Program-made: the position numbers and the translations under genes
Shown here: positions 7,165-13,826 of the stretch, piece by piece
Position numbering within the stretch: position 1 is the stretch's first letter
Layout: the number at the start of each line of letters is the position of its first letter
The notes under the pieces: model-generated
The model's input: only the letters and a program-made list of their open reading frames with translations
Databases searched by the model: none
What the model was told of the DNA's origin: nothing
Assembly: GCA_900769055.1 (NCBI GenBank)
Contig: CAAGFF010000225.1
Span: forward strand, 1-19,328
DNA: 19,328 bases
Reading direction: 5' to 3'
Source: an uncultured Prevotella sp.
GTDB taxonomy: Bacteria; Bacteroidota; Bacteroidia; Bacteroidales; Bacteroidaceae

Positions 7165-9276
7165 ATGAAAAAGAAAACTTTATTGCTGGCCGCCATGATG
7201 TCTGCGGCTGCTGTCCATGCCGATGAGGGTATGTGGACTATTTACAACCTGCCACCCCAAGTGTATGAGGCTATGCAGGGAGAAGGCTTCAAGCTTACCT
7301 ATGATGAGCTGTATAATGGCGACAACGCCCTGAAGAATGCCGTTGTCAACTTCTCAGGCTATTGCTCTGGTGTTGTGGTGTCACCCGACGGACTGGTCTT
7401 CACCAACCATCATTGTGGTTTCGAGGCTATACGCTCACACTCCACGGTGGAGCACGACTATATGCTTAACGGCTTCTATGCCAAGACTTTCGAGGAGGAA
7501 CTGCCAAACGAGAACATGTTCGTGAGCTTCATGGTCGACCAGTGCGATGTCACCGACCGTCTTGCTGCACTCGGACTTAACAACATGGGACGCGAGGAGC
7601 AGTCGGCACTCATAGACTCTCTGCAGAACGCCATGACGGATTCTATCAAGAAGGTGGACTCCACACTGCACGTCGACATCGATGCCTTCTACGAGGGCAA
7701 CAAGTATTATGCCACTACCTATCAGGACTTCACCGACTTGCGACTGGTATTCACCATACCAAAGTCCATGGGTAAGTTCGGTGGCGAGACAGACAACTGG
7801 ATGTGGCCACGACAGACTTGCGACTTCTCCGTGTTCCGTATCTATGCCGACCCGAAGACCAACGGCCCTGCTGCCTACAGCAAGGACAATGTACCCTACC
7901 GTCCGAAACGCTGGGCGCAGGTGAGCATGCAGGGATATAAGGATGGCGACTATGCCATGACAATCGGCTACCCAGGCTCTACCAGCAGGTATCTGTCAAG
8001 CTATGGCATCAAGGAGATGCGTGATGCAGAGAATGCTCCAAGGGCACAGGTCAGAGGCGTGAAGCAGGATGTTATGATTAAGCACATGCGTGCCGACGAG
8101 GCTGTGCGAATCAAGTATGACTCGAAATATGCGCAAAGCTCCAACTATTGGAAGAACTCCATCGGTATGAACAAGTGCATAGACTCCATAGGCATTATCA
8201 ACCAGAAGCGGGCCTACGAGGAGCGCATCAAGGCTTTTCAGAACTCTACGGGATATCTCAAGGGCAAACTTGACTTTGAGAAGATGAGAGGGTTCTACGA
8301 GTCCCGCTTCGAGGATGTAAAGGCTATGATGTACTGGAGCGAGACCTTCCGCCGCACCAATGAGTTCTGCACACGCGCCATGGCGCTCGACCGCATGGAG
8401 GTGATGGGGCCGAAGAACAAGAAGTCGAAGCAGTATATTACATTCAGCGACAACAGCAGCGAGTGGGATGAGGCTCTCGACAAGGAAGTATTTGCTGCAT
8501 TGCTGAAGAACTACAAGGAGCATGTGGCCCAGAAATATCTTCCAAAGTTCTATGCCACTATCGATGCCAAGTTTGGTGGCGACTATGCAAAATACGTGGA
8601 CTATCTCTACGAGAACTCATTCCTGATGAAGAGCGGGGAGAAAATCTATGTCAACAAGAAGAGCTATCTCAAGGACCCGGGCGTGCAGCTCGGACTGGAT
8701 ATGCTTGAGATACGCAGCATGCTCCGCGACAACATCTTGACGACAAGCGACAGCATTGCCAATATGGAGAAGTATCTCTGCGCCGCCAAGCTGCGCATGG
8801 AGGAGGATATGCCCCACTATTCTGATGCCAACTTCACCATGCGTCTGAGCTACGGACAGGTAGGAGGCTTCATGCTTGGCGACAAGCCATCTGGCTATTA
8901 CACTACCGCTGAGAGTATTGTTGAGAAGATGGACAAGGGCGACCGTATCATCGACTATCAGGCAGAGCCAATCATGCGCGAGCTGCTCTCTGCTCCCGAC
9001 CATGGACAATATACCGACCCCGTTACGGGCAAGTTCCAGCTTTGCTTCCTTACCAACAACGATATTACAGGCGGTAACTCCGGCTCACCAATGTTCGACG
9101 GCAACGGCAACCTTATAGGCCTTGCCTTCGACGGCAACTGGGACAGCCTATCGTCAGACATCAACTTCGACAGCCGTCTGGCACGCTGCATCGGCGTTGA
9201 CATCCGCTATGTCATCTTCATGATGGACAAGTGGGGACATGCCGACCGCCTGCTCAAGGAAATCAATGCTAAGTAA
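7165..9276 (+). CDS. dpp7: S46 family dipeptidyl-peptidase, DPP7 type
   Basis: A 703-residue exported serine exopeptidase that removes dipeptides from peptide N-termini in the periplasm. The start at 7165 gives a clean signal peptide (MKKKTLLLAAMMSAAAVHA, then DEGMW); an upstream in-frame ATG at 7129 overlaps the flippase and is unlikely. Catalytic motifs are all present: TNHHCGF (His 82/83), CDFSVFR (Asp 220) and TGGNSGSP (Ser 639). Family knowledge: 18 residues after the Ser, DPP11 enzymes carry Arg and prefer Asp/Glu at P1, while DPP7 enzymes carry Gly and prefer hydrophobic P1. Here the segment reads LAFDGNWDSL, with Gly 657, so DPP7 is the better call. Length matches the family (about 710). 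It follows the flippase by 13 bases. Confidence 0.92.
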   Translation: MKKKTLLLAAMMSAAAVHADEGMWTIYNLPPQVYEAMQGEGFKLTYDELYNGDNALKNAVVNFSGYCSGVVVSPDGLVFTNHHCGFEAIRSHSTVEHDYMLNGFYAKTFEEELPNENMFVSFMVDQCDVTDRLAALGLNNMGREEQSALIDSLQNAMTDSIKKVDSTLHVDIDAFYEGNKYYATTYQDFTDLRLVFTIPKSMGKFGGETDNWMWPRQTCDFSVFRIYADPKTNGPAAYSKDNVPYRPKRWAQVSMQGYKDGDYAMTIGYPGSTSRYLSSYGIKEMRDAENAPRAQVRGVKQDVMIKHMRADEAVRIKYDSKYAQSSNYWKNSIGMNKCIDSIGIINQKRAYEERIKAFQNSTGYLKGKLDFEKMRGFYESRFEDVKAMMYWSETFRRTNEFCTRAMALDRMEVMGPKNKKSKQYITFSDNSSEWDEALDKEVFAALLKNYKEHVAQKYLPKFYATIDAKFGGDYAKYVDYLYENSFLMKSGEKIYVNKKSYLKDPGVQLGLDMLEIRSMLRDNILTTSDSIANMEKYLCAAKLRMEEDMPHYSDANFTMRLSYGQVGGFMLGDKPSGYYTTAESIVEKMDKGDRIIDYQAEPIMRELLSAPDHGQYTDPVTGKFQLCFLTNNDITGGNSGSPMFDGNGNLIGLAFDGNWDSLSSDINFDSRLARCIGVDIRYVIFMMDKWGHADRLLKEINAK

Positions 9277-9296
9277 GGTACTCTGAGACATACCTT
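9275..9296 (+). terminator. Weak hairpin after the DPP7 gene
   Basis: AAGGTA (9275-9280) pairs with TACCTT (9291-9296) over a 10-nt loop, starting within the stop codon. There is no good T run after it, so termination here would be weak. Confidence 0.3.
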
Positions 9297-9310
9297 GCTG
9301 TCTTCCCGAA

Positions 9311-9388
9311 CTCACCATGGTGTATTTCCAAACTCACCATGGTGTATTTCCAAACTCACCATGGTGACATCTCATTCTCACCATGGTA
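9311..9388 (+). repeat. Array B: four 22-bp-phased CACCATGGTG palindromes
   Basis: CTCACCATGGTG starts at 9311, 9333, 9355 and 9377 (the last copy ends GGTA), an exact 22-bp step. The core CACCATGGTG is a perfect 10-bp palindrome. The first three units share the linker TATTTCCAAA or part of it; the third linker differs. 22 bp is about two helical turns, so all four dyads face the same side of the DNA. The array fills the gap between DPP7 and the M6 protease and ends 34 bp before the protease ATG. It could be a cooperative operator or an intergenic repeat element. I see no clear TAnnTTTG element after it. Confidence 0.9.
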
Positions 9389-9421
9389 ACTATAACAATA
9401 ATATTGATTTGCTTTTGAATT

Positions 9422-11608
9422 ATGACAACGACAAGAAGATTTTTCACGACATCGCTGCTGGCTTTTTCTCTGCTGGCTGTATTGGCGATACCGGCAAAAA
9501 GGGGAATAAGCAAGTTTGTTACCTTGGCCGACGGCTCGATAGTACAAGTCTGTCTTGCTGGCGATGAGCATCTTCATTTCTGGGTAGACTCGTTGGGCAA
9601 CAGATATGTTCCAGCAGACGCTCAGGGACTTTACAGACTGGCAAGCGAGGACGATATGGCCAAGAGCAAGGCGCGTTCCTATGCACGGACAGAGTCCACA
9701 TCGGCACGAAGGGCAAAGAAACTGGCTGCCAATGCTGCCCAGGGTGCTTTTGAGGGAAAGAAGAAAGGCATCGTCATACTCGTGGAATATACTGATGTCA
9801 GCTTCACGACAACCAATCCAAAGGAGCGGTTTGACCGTATTGCCAATGAGATTTCCTACTGTGAGGGGAATTTCAATGGCTCGGTGAAGGACTATTTCCT
9901 TTCTCAGAGCCGTGGTACTTTCGAGCTTGACTTCGATGTTGTCGGACCTGTGAAACTTGCCAACAACATGGCTTATTATGGTGCTAACGACAGTTGGGGC
10001 AATGACCTCAGACCAGAGATGATGGTTGTGGAGGGATGCAAGGCTGTGGATGATGAGGTGAACTTTGCCGATTACGACTGGGATGGTGACGGTATGGTTG
10101 ATCAGGTGTATATAATATATGCTGGCTATGGCGAGGCAGACACATACAATAAGGAGACTACTGTCTGGCCACATGAATGGGCATTGTCTGGCTCGTCGAT
10201 AACATCGCCTCAGACACTCGATGGTGTGGTTATAGATACTTATGCCTGTAGCTCGGAGCTTAACGGCAGCGGGAAGATTGGCGGCATTGGAACGATGTGC
10301 CACGAGTTCTCGCATTGCATGGGCTTGCCCGACATGTACGACATAAACTACACCGGCAACTTCGGTATGGGACAATGGGACCTTATGGATTCCGGTACCT
10401 ACAATGATGATGGATATACGCCTGCGGGCTACTCAAGCTACGAGCGCATGGTTTGCGGATGGCTGTCACCTGTTGTAGTCAGCAAGGGTGACGAGCTGGC
10501 AGTAAGCGGCATGGCACCTCTTGCCGAGGATGGAAATGCATATATGATAGCCAATAGTGGCAACCCGGATGAGTATTTTCTTGTAGAGAACCGTCAGAGA
10601 GTGGCATGGGATGCGGCCTTGCCTGCCAGTGGAGTGCTGGTACTGCATGTCGACTACGATGAGAATATTTGGTACTATAATCTTGTGAACACAACGGGAC
10701 GTGACCCTTATACTGGAATATCGAACCCTCACCAAAGAGTTACCATACTCCATGCCGATAATGACGATGACAAGAGCTATTTCAATTCCCACAATTATTC
10801 ATACTCCAAGACCACTTACTATGGCGACCCATACCCGTATAACGGCAACGACAGCATAACGCAGACCTCGCTGCCTTCAAGCTCGTTATATACCGCTAAT
10901 GCCGATGGAAAGAAATATCTGGATGTTGCCATCAGGAATATTGCTATTGCTGACGATGGTACTGCCAGTATGGACTTCGGTGAGTGCTACGTCTCTGACG
11001 GTGGGAATGGCGAAGGCGATGTCAACGATGACTATCTGTTCTACGAGACGTTCGATGACTGCGATGGCGTAGGAGGTACGGATAATGTGTTTAGCGGTAG
11101 CTCGCTGGTTGGCATAGCAAGCTTCCAGCCCGACAATCAAGGATGGGAGAGTACAAAGGCTTTTGGTGCCAACAAGTGTGCGAAGTTCGGTACGTCAAGC
11201 GTGGTAGGCTCGGTCACTACTCCAGAAATAATCATCAACGGACAGGCAACACTTACTTTCCGTGCCGTTCCATGGGGCTCTGATGGCAGAACGCTTATGC
11301 TTTCTGTAAGCGAGGGAGCAACCATCTCGCCAGATTCTTTCAATATGTCAACTGGTGAATGGACGGAATATACGGCAACCATCACGGGCAGCGGAGCTGT
11401 AAAGATACAGTTCCTTCCGTTAAAGAGGTTCTTCCTTGACGATGTCAAAGTTACCTCCTCGTCCACTGCGGTTCAAGGCGTTAGCGTTGGCGATGTTGTT
11501 CCTGTCGCAGTATATTCCGTAAGCGGAATACAGCGCAAGGCTATCGGCAAGGGCATCAATGTCGTGAAATATTCCGATGGCTCCATACGGAAGGTGATGC
11601 AGAGATGA
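9422..11608 (+). CDS. Secreted M6-family zinc metalloprotease with C-terminal sorting tail
   Basis: A 728-residue exported protease. The N-terminus is a signal peptide (RRFFTTSLLAFSLLAVLAIPA). The zinc site HEFSHCMGLPD (residues 294-304) is the HExxH plus GLPD form of the M6 (immune inhibitor A-like) family, with His 294 and His 298 as ligands and Glu 295 as the base. The Asp-rich stretch DYDWDGDGMVD upstream fits a calcium site. From about residue 538 to 688 there is a beta-sandwich (ETFDDCDG, FQPDNQGWES, FFLDDVKV) like the adhesin or choice-of-anchor domains. The last 40 residues (VYSVSGIQRKA, then GINVVKYSDGSIRKV) resemble a type IX sorting tail. The upstream gap holds the CACCATGGTG array. 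Its TGA overlaps the ATG of the next small ORF. Substrate unknown; extracellular protein breakdown is the likely role. Confidence 0.88.
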   Translation: MTTTRRFFTTSLLAFSLLAVLAIPAKRGISKFVTLADGSIVQVCLAGDEHLHFWVDSLGNRYVPADAQGLYRLASEDDMAKSKARSYARTESTSARRAKKLAANAAQGAFEGKKKGIVILVEYTDVSFTTTNPKERFDRIANEISYCEGNFNGSVKDYFLSQSRGTFELDFDVVGPVKLANNMAYYGANDSWGNDLRPEMMVVEGCKAVDDEVNFADYDWDGDGMVDQVYIIYAGYGEADTYNKETTVWPHEWALSGSSITSPQTLDGVVIDTYACSSELNGSGKIGGIGTMCHEFSHCMGLPDMYDINYTGNFGMGQWDLMDSGTYNDDGYTPAGYSSYERMVCGWLSPVVVSKGDELAVSGMAPLAEDGNAYMIANSGNPDEYFLVENRQRVAWDAALPASGVLVLHVDYDENIWYYNLVNTTGRDPYTGISNPHQRVTILHADNDDDKSYFNSHNYSYSKTTYYGDPYPYNGNDSITQTSLPSSSLYTANADGKKYLDVAIRNIAIADDGTASMDFGECYVSDGGNGEGDVNDDYLFYETFDDCDGVGGTDNVFSGSSLVGIASFQPDNQGWESTKAFGANKCAKFGTSSVVGSVTTPEIIINGQATLTFRAVPWGSDGRTLMLSVSEGATISPDSFNMSTGEWTEYTATITGSGAVKIQFLPLKRFFLDDVKVTSSSTAVQGVSVGDVVPVAVYSVSGIQRKAIGKGINVVKYSDGSIRKVMQR

Positions 11609-11766
11609 CGCAAGGAGGTATAAAGGAGCGTATGCACAGGGTGCGTACGCAATATCGTAAAGCTCAGGATGAGGAACTTGAACGCTTGCGAAAGGAGGTG
11701 CCACTGCTGAAGAGCGAAATACAGCAACTAAAGGATATTCTGAAAGAGCATGGAATAGATTTCTAG
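11605..11766 (+). CDS. Small 53-residue ORF, stand-alone four-helix-bundle suffix (possible gene remnant)
   Basis: ATG at 11605 overlaps the protease stop (ATGA) and the frame ends at TAG 11764-11766. The product begins MTQGGIKERMHRVRTQYRKA and continues as a heptad-like charged helix (EELERLRKEVPLLKSEIQQL), so a coiled coil is likely. The GGIKE...R.R...RK pattern matches the C-terminal suffix of the four-helix-bundle gene at 4929-5491, and 18 nt are identical (5424-5441 and 11612-11629). The four-helix core itself is missing: the sequence before it encodes the protease tail. Either a decayed end of such a gene was left here, or the suffix is a small gene in its own right. Its stop codon forms the first unit of array C. 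Expression, if any, would be by coupling to the protease. Confidence 0.55.
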   Translation: MTQGGIKERMHRVRTQYRKAQDEELERLRKEVPLLKSEIQQLKDILKEHGIDF

Positions 11767-11832
11767 GTATCCTAGTAATCCTAGTTAATCTAGTAATCCT
11801 AGAAATCCTAGAGATTCTAGACTCCCTATCTC
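11763..11832 (+). repeat. Array C: seven CTAG units at exact 9-bp spacing
   Basis: CTAG starts at 11763, 11772, 11781, 11790, 11799, 11808 and 11817, always 9 bp apart, with a degenerate eighth (CTAT) at 11826. The usual unit is ATCCTAGTA or ATCCTAGAA. The outermost pairs form small hairpins: CTAGG-tat-CCTAG (11763-11775) and CTAGA-gat-TCTAG (11808-11820). The array occupies all the space between the stop of the suffix ORF and the stop of the convergent NUDIX gene at 11833, so it may also act as a two-way terminator. Confidence 0.9.
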
Positions 11833-12354
11833 CTAAAACAACAAAGGCAGCATTTTCTCAACACCCTTGCGGATGCTGTTGAGTCCAAACTCTTCTGGGA
11901 CGATGTCGGCAGGTGCTATCCACATGCACTCTGCGGCATCGTCCATAGCTTTCAGTGGAGTGATATCCTCTACATTGCACTCGAAAAACATGTCGAGCGT
12001 TGGAATGTCTATGCCGCTGTAGTGATAGGTGTTGGGTAAGGAGAACAGGTATCTTGCCGATGTTACGGTGAGGTTGGTCTCCTCCATTATCTCCCTTGCA
12101 ATGCCCTCCTCGGCTGTTTCACCAATGTCAGCAAAACCTCCTGGCAGGTCAAGGGTTCCCTTGGCTGGCTCCTCACCGCGGCGTACCACTAACACACGAC
12201 CATGGCTGTCACGGATGAAAGCCACGAAGGCGGAACTCGGATTCATGAATCTCTCGAAACCGCAGTTGCCACACTTCTTGCTTTTCACCGTTGCCACATA
12301 AAACTTGTCGCTGCCGCAGCATGGGCAGTAGAGGAATTTGTGTAGTGGATGCAT
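11833..12354 (-). CDS. NUDIX hydrolase with N-terminal zinc ribbon
   Basis: A 173-residue cytoplasmic protein. The N-terminus holds four cysteines in CPCCGS (10-15) and CGNCG (28-32), a zinc ribbon like that of NADH pyrophosphatase NudC and its relatives. The NUDIX box runs from Gly 73 to Leu 95: GFADIGE, seven residues, then REIMEETNL. It fits GX5EX7REUXEEXGU except that the penultimate Gly is Asn. The catalytic glutamates are kept, so the enzyme should hydrolyse a nucleoside diphosphate linked to another group; the substrate cannot be told. It lies 32 bases downstream of the thioredoxin-fold lipoprotein on the same strand and probably shares its promoter. Its end abuts array C. Confidence 0.88.
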   Translation of the reverse strand: MHPLHKFLYCPCCGSDKFYVATVKSKKCGNCGFERFMNPSSAFVAFIRDSHGRVLVVRRGEEPAKGTLDLPGGFADIGETAEEGIAREIMEETNLTVTSARYLFSLPNTYHYSGIDIPTLDMFFECNVEDITPLKAMDDAAECMWIAPADIVPEEFGLNSIRKGVEKMLPLLF

Positions 12355-12386
12355 GGTATTTGTCTTATACCTTGTGTTAAATAGGA

Positions 12387-13556
12387 TTATAGCAGAGCCT
12401 TAATCTCTGCCTCAAGGTCTTTTATCTGTACATCGCGCTTCTGCAGCACGTTGTTCTTGTCTATGAGGAAGTATGTTGGCAACTCCCTGACATTGTAGCT
12501 TCCAAGCTCGTGGGCGTTAAGTCCGTCAGGCGTATGCACGCTCACCCATGGCAATGCCGCTACGCTGGTCTTCCAGAAGTGCTCGTCGGGGTCTACGCTC
12601 ACCTGGTATATCTCAAATCCCTGTGCGTGGAACTTGTTGTAAATCTCTCTCATCTGCATGATGCGGGCCGTGCTCTCCTTGGTGGCGAAGACGTGGAAGT
12701 CGAGCAACACAACCTTACCCTTCAGATCGGTAAGCCTGCGAATGTTTCCCTTGTTGTCGGGCAGCGCAATGTCTATTACGCCAGTATACTCCACTTTCGA
12801 CGGGTCAACGGTCTGGGCCTGTTCGGCCTTGAGGATGCGTATGTTCTTCAGACCCTCGATAGCTATGTTGTGCAGGTTCAGTCCTCGCTCGGCTTTCGGA
12901 TAGTATGTGTCCCAGCTTGTTGCCACGGCAGCGAACACTTTCACGTCATCCTCGTTGCTGCGTGGATTGAATATCAGGGCAGCGTCATAGCCCAAGGCCA
13001 CCGTCTGGAACAGGGCGAAATAGCTGTAAGCCTTCATAGGCTCCTTGAAGATGTAGTCGTTCTTCACCTGCTCCTTGTATACGGCAAGAACAGTTCTTAT
13101 GGAGTCGCGCACGTGGTCGGCATCGAGAGTGCGGTTGGCTATGATACCATTGATATTTGCCTGTAGGCCCATCTGCCTGATGGCCAGTTCCTTAATCTTT
13201 GCGCAGTCATCGGAGCCTGTTACCTCATATTCCGTTGCCATGGTGGGGTAGGAGGCTTTCACGGCCACCTCGCCTATGGAGTCAGCGGCAATATTGATAA
13301 TCTGGTTTGCTATGCGGAGACGGTAGAACTCTGGGGCTTCAGGTGCGTTGACGGAGAAGTCGAATGAGCCGTCTTCACCAAGCTTAACGGAGTCAATAAC
13401 TACAGCCCCATTAAGGCTCATATTCTCGAAATAAAGTAGTGAGTCCTTAGCATCGGTAATGTTGCCGCTGACATCAAATTTCTTGTCGGTACATGATGTG
13501 TAGACCATTGATGCCACCACTACGGCAAAGGCAGAAAGTATTCCTGATAACTTCAT
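12387..13556 (-). CDS. DUF4369 / TlpA-like thioredoxin-fold lipoprotein lacking the redox CXXC
   Basis: A 389-residue lipoprotein: the signal peptide ends in the lipobox VYTSC with Cys 22. Residues about 27-115 (VSGNITDAKDSLLYFENM) match the DUF4369 type of N-terminal domain common in Bacteroidota, a helical stretch follows, and residues about 258-389 form an AhpC/TSA (thioredoxin-like) domain with KGKVVLLDF, the cis-Pro in RELPTYFLID (Pro 360) and a normal end. The active site, usually DFWASWCGPC, reads DFHVFATKES here: Thr 292 and Ser 295 replace both cysteines. A thiol-disulphide role is therefore unlikely; a binding or structural role is inferred. Promoter at 13583-13613; the NUDIX gene follows in the same operon. 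Confidence 0.88.
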   Translation of the reverse strand: MKLSGILSAFAVVVASMVYTSCTDKKFDVSGNITDAKDSLLYFENMSLNGAVVIDSVKLGEDGSFDFSVNAPEAPEFYRLRIANQIINIAADSIGEVAVKASYPTMATEYEVTGSDDCAKIKELAIRQMGLQANINGIIANRTLDADHVRDSIRTVLAVYKEQVKNDYIFKEPMKAYSYFALFQTVALGYDAALIFNPRSNEDDVKVFAAVATSWDTYYPKAERGLNLHNIAIEGLKNIRILKAEQAQTVDPSKVEYTGVIDIALPDNKGNIRRLTDLKGKVVLLDFHVFATKESTARIMQMREIYNKFHAQGFEIYQVSVDPDEHFWKTSVAALPWVSVHTPDGLNAHELGSYNVRELPTYFLIDKNNVLQKRDVQIKDLEAEIKALL

Positions 13557-13582
13557 TTTCTTTTATTTTGTTTATTTTGCGA

Positions 13583-13613
13583 CAAAGTTACAATAAATGA
13601 GTGGAATATCAAA
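13583..13613 (-). promoter_or_regulatory. Promoter of the DUF4369 lipoprotein-NUDIX operon
   Basis: Read on the minus strand: TTTG (13613-13610), 19 bp, then TAACTTTG (13590-13583), an exact match to the Bacteroidota -33/-7 consensus. The start codon is 26 bp downstream of the -7 element. Confidence 0.85.
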
Positions 13614-13765
13614 ACAAAACCCTCGTTTTTTGTTTGTGCCTTACGCCCTCTTGTCATAGTCCGTTACTCCTTCTACAAGCCTTCCCGTCTCCCCAAAAAG
13701 CGTTAAAAGGCAGAAATAAAGTAAAATTATCAACGGCAACATTCTTTTATTAATTATAAATTAGG

Positions 13766-13773
13766 TATCTTTG
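13766..13773 (+). promoter_or_regulatory. pnp promoter, -7 element
   Basis: TATCTTTG fits TAnnTTTG. The -33 region (13743-13748) is only T-rich, without a clear TTTG. The predicted leader to the ATG at 13827 is about 45 nt, AT-rich and without a Shine-Dalgarno. The rest of the 270-base divergent gap (13557-13826) holds nothing else that I recognise. Confidence 0.7.
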
Positions 13774-13826
13774 CACGATTTATTTTTTAGATGTTTGATA
13801 AAAACAACAAGTTTTAAGTTTTTTAG

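Noticed and set aside
9311..9388. Possible CRISPR array
   Set aside because: Repeats are 12 bp palindromes with about 10-bp, partly identical linkers; no unique spacers of usual length and no cas genes.
9356..10375. 339-codon minus-strand ORF opposite the M6 protease
   Set aside because: The plus strand encodes a clear protease with signal peptide and zinc motif; the antisense frame has no recognisable motif.
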